Part shown: positions 7,162-14,553 of the stretch, one piece after another
Numbering within the stretch: the first letter of the stretch is position 1
Layout: each line of letters opens with the position of its first letter
The notes under the pieces: model-generated
Told to the model about the DNA's origin: nothing
The model's input: the letters and a program-made list of their open reading frames with translations, nothing else
The model's database searches: none
Made by a program: the position numbers and the translations under genes
NCBI GenBank assembly: GCA_017627975.1
Contig: JAGAFT010000110.1
Span: forward strand, 1 to 38,729
Direction: 5' to 3'
From: Oscillospiraceae bacterium
Lineage (GTDB): Bacteria; Bacillota_A; Clostridia; Oscillospirales; Oscillospiraceae
DNA length: 38,729 nucleotides

Positions 7162-8625
7162 TTATTCACCCTTGAGCACCAGGGCCGGATCAATGGCAAC
7201 CGCGCGCTTGATGGGCAGCAGGCACGAAAGCGCCGCGATCAGCGTGGAGACCAGCAGCGTAATCGGCAGAAGCAGCGGCTGAAACGTGATGGACGAGCCG
7301 AACACGTTCACGCTGACCACCTGGGCGAACACAAAGCCCAGCAGGCCGCCAAGCAGGCCGCCGAGGCCGCCGAGGAACATGCCCTCGCCAAGAAATTCCG
7401 CCCGGATGGAATTGTCCGGCGCGCCAAGTGCTTTGCGAAGGCCGATTTCACGCCGGCGCTCCGACACCGCCGCCATCATCGTGGTCGACACGCAGATCAT
7501 CGTCAGCAGCAGCACCACCACCGTTACCAAGAAGACCAGCGCCTGAAGTTTGCCGAGGACGGCGGTCTCCGAGCGGGTCACACGCTTGACAAGCCGCGCC
7601 GTGATACCGGCGTCAGACCCGTCGATGGCCTTGACGTATTCCTCCAGCTGTTCGGCGTTGGCCGAGACGCTGAGCTCCGCCACATCCAGCAGCTTGTCAT
7701 TGGTGAGGCCTTCCAGATCCTCCAGATTCATGTAAATATAGGACTCTTCCTCGCCGCCGGTGACCAGGATCCCCGTGACGTTAAAGTAACCGGAGCGCTC
7801 CGCCGCAGCACTGCCCTTTTCCGTGCTGCGGGCATTGTTCAGAGCATCCACCACCGCCTGAGAACTGATTGTCGCACCGGAGACGGCATCCACGTCTTCC
7901 CCCAGGCTCACCGGAAGTGTCTGCCCGATGAAGCGGGAGATGAAGTTCCGGTCCGTCTCTACCTGGCCGCCGATCTCCGGGGTCTGGGAAGAGGCATCGA
8001 TATCCAGTGAGGCAATCTTTCCTTCCTCGTCGAGGGTGGCTTCCACCACCACGATTCCGGCATTGAAGCCCTCGGCGCTGCCGCTGAGTCTGGCGTTCGG
8101 CACCCAGTCGTCGGAGGCGTTTTCATGGGCGGTCACCACCGGCCGCCAGGTCAGCTGGACATAGCTGCCCACTTTTGCCCCGATCGTATCGGCGATTTCC
8201 TTTCCGAGGAGGATCTCATTTTCCGCCTGCGGATACTCCCCTTCCACGCTGAAATAGGGACTGGTTTTCTGAACCTCGGTGAAGTCGGTTCCGGCCGTCG
8301 TGAAGGACTGCTGCCGGCTGGTCATATCAAGACGAACATAACGATAGGGGGTCGCGCCCACCAGCTGATCCTCCGGGATGGCGCCGAGCGCATCCTGCAG
8401 CGTATCGGTGGTGAGGCTCTCTCCCTCTTTCGCCACAAGAATCATGTTTGCTCCGTAGGAGCGGAACTGTGCACCCATCTGCCGGGGCACGTCATAGTAG
8501 ATGGTCACAAGCCCGGAGAGGATCGTTGCTCCGATGGCGATCGAGAGCAGTGCGATCAGCATTCGGGAGCGGCGTCTCAGGAGGGAGGCGGTAATCATCC
8601 GCAGGAACATTTTTCTCTTTGACAT
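7162..8625 (-). CDS. MacB/FtsX-type ABC permease with inserted FMN-binding (flavinylated) domain
   Basis: This 487-residue permease has TM1 at about 23-43, an extracytoplasmic MacB_PCD region, and three C-terminal TM segments from about residue 358 with the FtsX pattern ('ERRREIGLRKALGAPDNSIRAEFLGEGMFLGG'). Inserted in the outer domain, about residues 181-267 (7825-8085), is a typical FMN_bind domain. It has an 'IVVVEATLDEEGKIASLDI' strand pair, 'SQTPEIGGQV', and the motif DAVSGATIS (246-254). D..SGAT is the motif in which ApbE attaches FMN to Thr, here Thr252. Plain MacB-type permeases lack this domain. The start could be the TTG one codon earlier; the ATG is preferred. The domain implies electron transfer outside the membrane coupled to an ABC mechanotransmitter in an iron operon. 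Confidence 0.93.
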   Translation of the reverse strand: MSKRKMFLRMITASLLRRRSRMLIALLSIAIGATILSGLVTIYYDVPRQMGAQFRSYGANMILVAKEGESLTTDTLQDALGAIPEDQLVGATPYRYVRLDMTSRQQSFTTAGTDFTEVQKTSPYFSVEGEYPQAENEILLGKEIADTIGAKVGSYVQLTWRPVVTAHENASDDWVPNARLSGSAEGFNAGIVVVEATLDEEGKIASLDIDASSQTPEIGGQVETDRNFISRFIGQTLPVSLGEDVDAVSGATISSQAVVDALNNARSTEKGSAAAERSGYFNVTGILVTGGEEESYIYMNLEDLEGLTNDKLLDVAELSVSANAEQLEEYVKAIDGSDAGITARLVKRVTRSETAVLGKLQALVFLVTVVVLLLTMICVSTTMMAAVSERRREIGLRKALGAPDNSIRAEFLGEGMFLGGLGGLLGGLLGFVFAQVVSVNVFGSSITFQPLLLPITLLVSTLIAALSCLLPIKRAVAIDPALVLKGE

Positions 8626-8643
8626 CAAGCCGTTCCTCCTTTC

Positions 8644-9942
8644 TCAGTGACCGCCGTGCAGCACTTCCGCCGGGCGGAGGCGCAGCACCGTGCGGATCGC
8701 CGGAAAGCTTCCCGCCATGGTAACCAATGCAATCAGGGCCGCGACAAGGGGAATGACCTTCAGCTTCATCTCCACTGCGGAGCCGAACACGCTGTGTCCG
8801 ATCAGCTGAGCGAAGCCGAAGCCCATAAAATAGCCGATCACACCGCCGATCAGCGCCGTGATCAGGATTTCGACAATAATGACACCGGTGATGGAGCGGT
8901 CCTTTGCCCCGATGGCCTTCAGCAGGCCGATCTCCTGGGCGCGTTCCATCACGCTGGCCGTGACAAGGTTGGAGATGCCGAGCGCGGAACCCACCAGACT
9001 CAGCGCCGTGATCAGGATCATCAGCAGCTGAGTCTTTTCAAGGATGGCACCCTCGCTCTCCGCCACCTGGCGTACCGCAGAGGCGACACAGTTGGGGATC
9101 GCTTCCTGAATCTGATAGCAGATGGCGCTGACATACGCCGTGCAGTACCAGGTCTCATAATCCCGGCTGCTGAGCGCCTGAGGATTCTTGGCCGCGCGTC
9201 GTGCGAGGTCGTTGTCCGGGGTGGTGATGGCCGAGACCTCGATGGAGGCCACTTTGTCTTCCCGGCCCGTCAGCTCCTGCACCAGGTCCAGCGCTGCGAA
9301 GATCTGGGCGTCCTCATCACCGCCGGCATCGTAAATCCCCGCAACCTCGACTTCTTTGCTGCCCCGGGCTGTCGTCAGCGTTACCCTGTCGCCGGTCTTC
9401 CAGCCCTGCTGCTGGGCCAGCGCAGTACCGACCATGATCTCATTCAGGACATTCCCGTCCTTTTCGTCAAGCCACTTGCCTTCCGTCACATCCCACCAGG
9501 AACGCATGCTGACCACGCCGGCGTCCAGCTCCTCGCCCGTCGGAAGAGAGAGATGGTGGTTGAACCAGGTCCCGATCATCTTGGCGCTGCTTCCGTCCGG
9601 AAGAGTCACGTTCGTGTCCAGGAAGGGGGTGAAGTCCACGATATTGAAGGCCCAGAAGATGGTTTTCAGCTTTCCGAGATCGCTCTCTTCCAGATAAGAG
9701 GCATTCAGTTCCTCCTCTCCCTCTTCCAGGTTGTAGATATCCGACAGCAGGGACGAGTCCTTCGGCTTGACCGTGATGTTGGCTCCGTAGGTTTTCAGTT
9801 CCTGATTGACCTTGTCTCCGACGTCCATCATGACGTTCAGCATGCCTGTGGCCAAGGATGCGCCCAGTGCGATCGTAAACGCGATCAGCAGCATCTTTCC
9901 CCTCTGATGGAACAGCACGCCGCGTATCATTTTGAAAAGCAT
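8644..9942 (-). CDS. MacB/FtsX-type ABC permease, first of the operon
   Basis: This 432-residue protein has TM1 at about 16-38, a MacB_PCD-like outer domain, and three C-terminal TM segments ('ASVMERAQEIGLLKAIGAKDRSITGVIIVEILITALIGGVIGY'). Its only cysteines, C267, C275 and C285, cluster in the outer domain shortly before TM2. This suggests a disulfide or a metal/thiol site. The start at 9942 has AAAGGAGG 13 nt upstream. The gene lies 17 nt after the DUF2318 gene and 18 nt before the flavin-domain permease. The two permeases probably form a heterodimer, as inferred for the paired permeases of P19-type iron loci. Confidence 0.9.
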   Translation of the reverse strand: MLFKMIRGVLFHQRGKMLLIAFTIALGASLATGMLNVMMDVGDKVNQELKTYGANITVKPKDSSLLSDIYNLEEGEEELNASYLEESDLGKLKTIFWAFNIVDFTPFLDTNVTLPDGSSAKMIGTWFNHHLSLPTGEELDAGVVSMRSWWDVTEGKWLDEKDGNVLNEIMVGTALAQQQGWKTGDRVTLTTARGSKEVEVAGIYDAGGDEDAQIFAALDLVQELTGREDKVASIEVSAITTPDNDLARRAAKNPQALSSRDYETWYCTAYVSAICYQIQEAIPNCVASAVRQVAESEGAILEKTQLLMILITALSLVGSALGISNLVTASVMERAQEIGLLKAIGAKDRSITGVIIVEILITALIGGVIGYFMGFGFAQLIGHSVFGSAVEMKLKVIPLVAALIALVTMAGSFPAIRTVLRLRPAEVLHGGH

Positions 9943-9959
9943 CTGTTCTCAGACCTCCT

Positions 9960-11255
9960 TTACCGGAACTCCCGCTCGCCGGCGAGAATATCCGCAAGCC
10001 GGAACACAAGGTTTCCGTCACGCACCTCGTAACTGAGCGGAATGGGATTGCATCCGCCCTTGAAGCCGATGGTGTTGATGTTCATGACAACGTCACAGCG
10101 GCGGCAGACCACCTGGCCGTTACGTTCAAAGTATCCGGCATTGCCGCACACTTCGCAGGCATCCAGCCCCGTGCCGAAGCTGGCCGAACCGGGTTTTTTC
10201 ACCACGATCCATCGGACACTGACCTTGTTTTCGGTCTGGTATTCGAAGCGGTGCAGATGTCCGTCCGAGACGCTCTCCATCGGCACCAGGATCTCTTCGC
10301 CCTCGACGCTGTACGTCTCGGGAGGCGAGAGCTCGATCACACGGGTGTCGTATTCTTTGACCGGGCCCAGAATTACAATCGCCACTGCAAGGAAGATCCC
10401 TGTCGCCGCGGCAAGCCTTCTGTGCCGCCGGTTGCGCGCGCGCAGTTTCCGATGCTGCGCGGGGTTTTCGTAGGGATCCGTGACCTTTGTGTTCTCGGCA
10501 AAAAACGCCGCCGCCAGGATCAGCACCAGTACATCCACCGTCCAGAGAAAGAGCATGGAATATTTGGATCCGAACTGCGTCAGCTGCCGGATCCAGCCGT
10601 ATTCCTCCGCCGAGTAACGGATGGGCCAGTTCAGCCACTTGGCACGGCTGACAAAGGGTACGAAGAAATAGCAGAAGCAGTAGAAGGCGTTCCAAAGAGT
10701 GCCGAGCACCAGAACCAGTCTGGAAAGTGCGGCTTTTTTTATCTGCAATGCGCATTCATAGAGCAGATGCGCATAAATCACCAAGATAACCAGTGCAAGC
10801 GCCCAGCCGATCAGACGCTGCATATAATACCAGGACCAGTAACCGTTGCCCATGGTATTGAAGTTGAACGGATAGCCCATGACACCGGGCAGTTTGAAGA
10901 AGGTCCAGCTCGCAGAGAGTCCTGCGCCCGCAAGGCACAGCAGGCCTTCGCCAAACCCGAAGCGCTCTGCTTCCGGTTTTTTCCTGCCGAAAATCATCAG
11001 AAGCAGAACAAAGGCAAGGGTGAAACCCATGATGACCGCATAGATCACATGGTTCCAGTGGCTAGAAATGATGAGGTTCGATGTATTTTTGTAATAGGCA
11101 AGCGCCAGTGACGCGAGATCGCCCAGGATAATGCCTGCCTTATGGAACGAGCGTCCTTTCTTCCCGAACTGTCTCACGAGCACTGCATGCATCAGTGATG
11201 CGAAGGTAACCGGCAGAAACAGATCCTGGGTCACCATCCAGAGATATTTCAGCAT
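9960..11255 (-). CDS. DUF2318 (Fe-S/metal-binding) multi-TM membrane protein
   Basis: This 431-residue protein has about eight TM segments (roughly 10-300) followed by an extracytoplasmic DUF2318 domain (about 335-428). The domain holds the family's cysteine pattern: C367-x2-C370, C384-x2-C387 and GGC402NPIP, with 'DACEVCGNAGY' and 'INTIGFKGGCNP'. DUF2318 proteins are regular partners of P19 and FTR1 iron-uptake proteins, and the cysteines suggest a metal or redox centre. The start at 11255 (MLKYLW) is chosen because GGAGG lies 9 nt upstream. A longer in-frame start would run into the perfect hairpin at 11293-11333. It is the third gene of the operon. A likely role is passing electrons or metal between the cell and the P19/FTR1 pair. 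Confidence 0.92.
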   Translation of the reverse strand: MLKYLWMVTQDLFLPVTFASLMHAVLVRQFGKKGRSFHKAGIILGDLASLALAYYKNTSNLIISSHWNHVIYAVIMGFTLAFVLLLMIFGRKKPEAERFGFGEGLLCLAGAGLSASWTFFKLPGVMGYPFNFNTMGNGYWSWYYMQRLIGWALALVILVIYAHLLYECALQIKKAALSRLVLVLGTLWNAFYCFCYFFVPFVSRAKWLNWPIRYSAEEYGWIRQLTQFGSKYSMLFLWTVDVLVLILAAAFFAENTKVTDPYENPAQHRKLRARNRRHRRLAAATGIFLAVAIVILGPVKEYDTRVIELSPPETYSVEGEEILVPMESVSDGHLHRFEYQTENKVSVRWIVVKKPGSASFGTGLDACEVCGNAGYFERNGQVVCRRCDVVMNINTIGFKGGCNPIPLSYEVRDGNLVFRLADILAGEREFR

Positions 11256-11292
11256 AAAACCATGCCTCCAGATACGACTTATAAACGCGCTT

Positions 11293-11333
11293 ACTGCTGA
11301 CATGCAATACCCCGCGTATTGCATGTCAGCAGT
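11293..11333. repeat. Perfect 18-bp inverted repeat (intercistronic hairpin)
   Basis: ACTGCTGACATGCAATAC (11293-11310) is followed by a five-base loop, CCCGC, and its exact reverse complement (11316-11333). It sits between the P19 stop (11375) and the DUF2318 start (11255) and has no T-tract on either side. It is therefore more likely an mRNA stability, processing or attenuation element, or a repeated extragenic element, than a standard terminator. Confidence 0.9.
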
Positions 11334-11374
11334 GAAGCTTTAAGCTTTTGTGATGTCAGGGATTGCCGCAGCAA

Positions 11375-11929
11375 TTACCACTGCTTGACAAACTCCCACT
11401 CGGTCCAGGTTGCGGTCAGGGGCTCGGTCCAGAACTCGTCGGCCTCAACGCCGGTCTCGTCGTCAACATGCAGCAGATAGCCGTTCTCGCCCGGGTTCTT
11501 GACGGAGATGGTGATATCATACAGGCCGTCCTTGAGGGCGATGTTGTTGCCGTAGTGCGGGCCGTCGGAAGCGGCCATCGGCATCATGGAACCGTCGGTG
11601 ACTTTCTCACCGGTGGCATGGTCATAGATCACGTAGTCGATGGTGAGGTAGGGAACCCAGCCGTCCACGGGGAAGCTGTACGGGTTCTCGTTGGCGGTAA
11701 GGTCAACCTCGATGTGCAGGTCGGAGCCCTCTTTCGGGGTTGCGCTCTCAACCGGAGCCATGTCAACAGGCTGGAAATAGACCATGCTCATGGTCATGAA
11801 TCCGACTTCCTGTTCGCCTTCCTTACCCAGTTCGAACTCATCGAAACCGGCCTCATCCTCAGCAAAGGCAACAACGCCGACGCTGAGAACCATCATGACA
11901 GCCAGCAGAACTGCAAGAAGCTTTTTCAT
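11375..11929 (-). CDS. P19 family periplasmic-type iron/copper-binding protein
   Basis: This 184-residue protein has a signal peptide of about 23 residues ending AFA. The mature part shows the P19/Tp34 fold markers: 'LHIEVDLTANE' with His72 and Glu74, 'GWVPYLTIDYVIYD', and 'MMPMAASDGPHYGNNI' with Met116/118 and His125. In the Campylobacter P19 structure the equivalent Met, His and Glu residues bind copper near a second metal site. The protein works with FTR1 in acid- or host-associated iron uptake. The ATG at 11929 has GGAGG 8 nt upstream. It is the second gene of the operon, 102 nt after FTR1, and is followed by a perfect hairpin. No lipobox Cys is present, so it is either secreted and held by its partners or anchored by an uncleaved leader. 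Confidence 0.95.
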   Translation of the reverse strand: MKKLLAVLLAVMMVLSVGVVAFAEDEAGFDEFELGKEGEQEVGFMTMSMVYFQPVDMAPVESATPKEGSDLHIEVDLTANENPYSFPVDGWVPYLTIDYVIYDHATGEKVTDGSMMPMAASDGPHYGNNIALKDGLYDITISVKNPGENGYLLHVDDETGVEADEFWTEPLTATWTEWEFVKQW

Positions 11930-11983
11930 TAGAAGATCCTCCAATAATTCATTTTACTTTACCCCTTCCGGGTGGTTCTATTG

Positions 11984-12017
11984 CCGGGGCGGCATACCGC
12001 GGGGGAACACCGCCCGG
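11984..12017 (-). other. GC-rich intercistronic stem-loop after FTR1
   Basis: CCGGGGCGG (11984-11992) can pair with CCGCCCGG (12010-12017), with one bulged base, in the gap between the FTR1 stop and the P19 start. Only AAAT-rich sequence follows, and there is no clean T-run. It may act as a partial terminator or mRNA stabiliser that sets the ratio of FTR1 to P19. Confidence 0.35.
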
Positions 12018-12031
12018 AACAGCAAATTTAT

Positions 12032-13810
12032 TCAGGCTTTTGCGCCTTCGTATTTTGCGGTAAGCTCGGCACGCAGCGCGTCCATCTTGCCGCGGTAGTG
12101 AGCGACCAGGAAGGTCACCAGCAGGATGATCGAGAGGATCAGCTGCGGGACCAGGGTCTCAAGCCAGGGATAGATGCCGAAGATCTGAATGACGTCGTTC
12201 TCGGGGACGCCCGGCACGTTCAGGCTCAGGTCGAAGACATTTCCTTCGGCCAGCTCCTTGATGCCGCTGCCCAGGAAGCTGACGCACATCACCGCCATCA
12301 GGATGCTGGTCGCGGTAAAGAAGACCTTGATCGGCAGACGGATGGAGAGCTTCGTAATGGCGAGGTAGATAAACACCAGCAGGACGCAGCCCGCGCCGAA
12401 GCCTGCCCAGACCATACCCGGATTGCCTTCGGAGAGCATGGGCTGATAGAAGAGCACCACTTCGGCGCCCTCGCGGAAAACGCTGAGGAACGCGGTAAAG
12501 GCCAGGGCAAAGCTGCTGCCGGTCTCCACGGAGGAGTGCACCTTGTCATCGATGTAGCGGCTCCAGGATGCCGCTTCGGATTTCGAGATCATCCAGTTGC
12601 TCACGTAGAACAGTACGCAGACCGCGATCAGGGCCGTAATGCCTTCGATGACCTCCTGGCTCTGTCCGGCTCCCGTCCACACGCGCTTGAGGTAGGACAG
12701 CAGCCAGGCCGCGATGAAGCTCGCGATGATACCGAGTACCGACCCGATGTAGACGTTGCGCAGGGTCTTCTGATTCCCGCTCTTGACCAGGTATGCGATC
12801 ATGCCGGCAATGACCAGGATCGCTTCCAGGCCTTCACGCACGATGATGCCGAAGGCCGCAAGGAAGGTCAGCAGCCGCGGATCGCTCTGCTTCTCGGGCT
12901 CCGCTTCCGCCTCCGCTGCCATCGCTTCCGCCGCTGCGGCGGCTTCGGCCGCCGTTGCTTCCTCTTCCTTGGTGTCCAGCGCTTTGGCCATCTTCAGGAT
13001 GTCGTTCTTCGCACTGTCCGTGCTGGTGCGGTACTTGTTCTTCTGATACTTTTCCGACGCGGAATCAACCAGGCTGTGCAGTGTGGTGAAGTGTCCGTCC
13101 ATCTTCTGACGGTCCTTCAGGGACAGGTCCGTATAGATCGCGTGGTTCAGGCCGGATTCCTCATACACCGTGTAATAGGCGGTGTTGATGTTGTCCTCGG
13201 CCGCCGCAAAGTCCTTGTCCAGATAGCCCATATAGGCCGTATCCAGCAGTTCCTTGACCAGGGTTGCCGCTTCATACCAGTTTTCGTACTTTGCGGCGGC
13301 ATTGGGATCGGCGGAGAAATCCGCATACGGATCCGAGGCGACAAGTTCGCCGCGCAGATAATACTTCATTTCACTCTGTACCCCGCCCTGCAGCGCCGCG
13401 AGCTTGTTTCCGTCCTCGCGGATCATGCTCTTGAGCTTGGTCAGGGCCGAGCGGACCTTGACCTTGGTCTCCAGGTCGGTGTTGTCTTTCTTCACGGCCG
13501 CCTTGCAGGTGGAAAACTGCATCTCCACCGCGTTCTTGCGGTTGCCGGAGACATAGCTCATGGTCTGCCGCTCGAAACCGGTCGTCTCATAAACGCGGAA
13601 GTATGCATTGCTGACGTTGTCGTAGGCTGTCTTTGCGTCTCCGTCCAGATAGCTTTCAAACGCGGCATCGAGGTACTTGTCAATCTCATCCGCCGCATCC
13701 GCCCAGCGGGTTGACGCGCTGTCCTCCGCGAAGGCGGTCATACCCGTGAACACGGAGACCAGCAGCACAAGCATCAGCATGACACTGAAACTTCTTTTCA
13801 TCAGGTTCAT
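12032..13810 (-). CDS. FTR1 family iron permease with N-terminal extracytoplasmic domain
   Basis: This 592-residue protein has a signal peptide (1-28, ending AFA) and a large helical outer domain (about 30-275). That domain contains two related units: 'AFESYLDGDAKTAYDNVSNAYFRVYETTGF' and 'AYMGYLDKDFAAAEDNINTAYYTVYEESGL'. An Ala/Glu-rich linker follows (281-307), then seven TM segments. The two iron-binding motifs of FTR1 are both intact: REGLE (325-329) and REGAE (446-450). FTR1 moves ferric iron across the membrane, often after oxidation of ferrous iron by a partner. The start at 13810 has AAGGA at good spacing. It is the first gene of the ten-gene operon, with a 238-nt leader that contains three copies of the RTTAR-N6-YTAAY palindrome. 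Confidence 0.96.
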   Translation of the reverse strand: MNLMKRSFSVMLMLVLLVSVFTGMTAFAEDSASTRWADAADEIDKYLDAAFESYLDGDAKTAYDNVSNAYFRVYETTGFERQTMSYVSGNRKNAVEMQFSTCKAAVKKDNTDLETKVKVRSALTKLKSMIREDGNKLAALQGGVQSEMKYYLRGELVASDPYADFSADPNAAAKYENWYEAATLVKELLDTAYMGYLDKDFAAAEDNINTAYYTVYEESGLNHAIYTDLSLKDRQKMDGHFTTLHSLVDSASEKYQKNKYRTSTDSAKNDILKMAKALDTKEEEATAAEAAAAAEAMAAEAEAEPEKQSDPRLLTFLAAFGIIVREGLEAILVIAGMIAYLVKSGNQKTLRNVYIGSVLGIIASFIAAWLLSYLKRVWTGAGQSQEVIEGITALIAVCVLFYVSNWMISKSEAASWSRYIDDKVHSSVETGSSFALAFTAFLSVFREGAEVVLFYQPMLSEGNPGMVWAGFGAGCVLLVFIYLAITKLSIRLPIKVFFTATSILMAVMCVSFLGSGIKELAEGNVFDLSLNVPGVPENDVIQIFGIYPWLETLVPQLILSIILLVTFLVAHYRGKMDALRAELTAKYEGAKA

Positions 13811-13887
13811 TGCTGTCCTTCTTTCTTTCCGGCTGTTTTCGAGCTCAGAACTCGCCGTGAAACGAGTTCTCTCCAGCCTGAGATAAT

Positions 13888-13903
13888 GTTAGAAGAATCT
13901 AAC
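13888..13903. promoter_or_regulatory. Iron-operon palindrome, copy A (FTR1 leader)
   Basis: GTTAG-AAGAAT-CTAAC, extended by flanking AT/AT-type bases to perfect 8-bp arms over 13886-13905. It shares the 16-bp RTTAR-N6-YTAAY layout with four other sites in this window and is the most symmetrical of them. It is about 145 bases downstream of the predicted FTR1 transcription start. Confidence 0.65.
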
Positions 13904-13996
13904 ATACCGTTAAAATACAAACCGCACAGTCGACCCGGTTTTCGGCGTCTCCCATGCGTTTTCGATGTTCCGCGAAGTTAAAGGAGTTTTATAATA

Positions 13997-14012
13997 ATTA
14001 GCTTTCTTTAAC
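13997..14012. promoter_or_regulatory. Iron-operon palindrome, copy C (FTR1 leader)
   Basis: ATTAG-CTTTCT-TTAAC, the same 16-bp layout as copy A with one mismatch in the right arm. It is centred 28 bp from copy B, close to three helical turns, which would allow two dimers to bind the same face. Confidence 0.5.
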
Positions 14013-14024
14013 GTTGTGCCAAAA

Positions 14025-14040
14025 ATTAGATTCCTTTAAT
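14025..14040. promoter_or_regulatory. Iron-operon palindrome, copy B (at the FTR1 transcription start)
   Basis: ATTAG-ATTCCT-TTAAT lies at about +8 to +23 of the predicted FTR1 transcript, a position where a bound repressor would block initiation or early elongation. Confidence 0.55.
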
Positions 14041-14054
14041 TCGGAACTGTGGGA

Positions 14055-14083
14055 ATTATATTCGCTCTTTCAGCTCTTGTCAA
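14055..14083 (-). promoter_or_regulatory. Consensus sigma-A promoter of the FTR1/P19 operon
   Basis: On the minus strand TTGACA (14083-14078), 17 bp, then TATAAT (14060-14055): a perfect consensus promoter. The predicted start is near 14048. So strong a promoter implies that the operon is held off by a repressor, in line with the palindromes immediately downstream. Confidence 0.93.
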
Positions 14084-14159
14084 GTATTTTTCGCACATTC
14101 TCCCCGGGAGATTTCCCGATTCTCCGGAAAAAACGGCATCAGGCGCCAGGATCAAAACT

Positions 14160-14173
14160 ATAACAGGTGTTAT
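14160..14173. promoter_or_regulatory. Short palindrome upstream of the P-type ATPase promoter
   Basis: ATAAC-AGGT-GTTAT lies 14 bp upstream of the -35 of the DUF6110/ATPase promoter. Its core ACAGGTGT fits ACAnnTGT, the core of CopY-type boxes, but lacks the outer T/A of TACAnnTGTA. It may be an operator for the metal ATPase operon. Confidence 0.3.
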
Positions 14174-14186
14174 CTCCGCCGTCTGA

Positions 14187-14215
14187 TTGACATTGCTAAA
14201 TATAAGTAGTATGAT
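14187..14215 (+). promoter_or_regulatory. Sigma-A promoter of the DUF6110/P-type ATPase operon
   Basis: TTGACA (14187-14192), 17 bp, TATGAT (14210-14215): one mismatch from consensus. The predicted start near 14222 gives a leader of about 47 nt to the ATG at 14269. Confidence 0.88.
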
Positions 14216-14268
14216 CAAACAATAACAGATCATACGGGCCTTGTCCCGGGAAAGAGAGAACGATCATT

Positions 14269-14550
14269 ATGAGTTGGCATACTGTGAGAATGCTTGCATA
14301 CGGATTCCTGGCTGGCACGGCAGGGGTAAAGCTCCTGAGCAGCCAGGATGCAAAGAAGCTTTATACCCAGGTGACTGCCGCGACGCTGCGCTGTGTGGAT
14401 GACGTGGTAAAGACCGCCACCTGCATCAAGGAGAACTGTGACGACATCGCCGCCGATGCAAAAGCCATCAACGAGAAGCGGGCCGAAGAAGACCGGGCAC
14501 GGGAGATCGCCGATGCGAAAGCCCTGCTTGCGGAGGCGGAAGGAGTCTGA
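14269..14550 (+). CDS. Small DUF6110-like protein beside a metal P-type ATPase
   Basis: This 93-residue protein has a short N-terminal hydrophobic stretch (about 8-24, 'MLAYGFLAGTAGVKLL'). A helical, charged tail follows with 'SSQDAKKLYTQVTAATLRCVDDVVKTATCIKENCDDI'. I recognise it as resembling the DUF6110 family, which is regularly encoded just upstream of HMA_2-type P1B ATPases in Firmicutes. A single membrane anchor with a cytoplasmic amphipathic helix would suit an accessory or stabilising subunit of the pump. Three Cys residues (42, 52, 57) could take part in metal contacts, though that is speculation. The stop is 3 nt before the ATPase start, so the two are coupled. Confidence 0.8.
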   Translation: MSWHTVRMLAYGFLAGTAGVKLLSSQDAKKLYTQVTAATLRCVDDVVKTATCIKENCDDIAADAKAINEKRAEEDRAREIADAKALLAEAEGV

Positions 14551-14553
14551 TGG

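Larger units (their letters stand above)
13811..14268. other. Divergent control region between FTR1 and the DUF6110/P-type ATPase operon
   Basis: These 458 bases hold no gene. They contain the minus-strand FTR1 promoter (14055-14083), three 16-bp palindromes in the FTR1 leader (13888, 13997, 14025), a short ATAAC-AGGT-GTTAT palindrome (14160-14173) and the plus-strand promoter (14187-14215). The long AT-rich leader could also fold: GTTAAAG at 13977-13983 can pair with CTTTAAC at 14006-14012. Confidence 0.8.
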
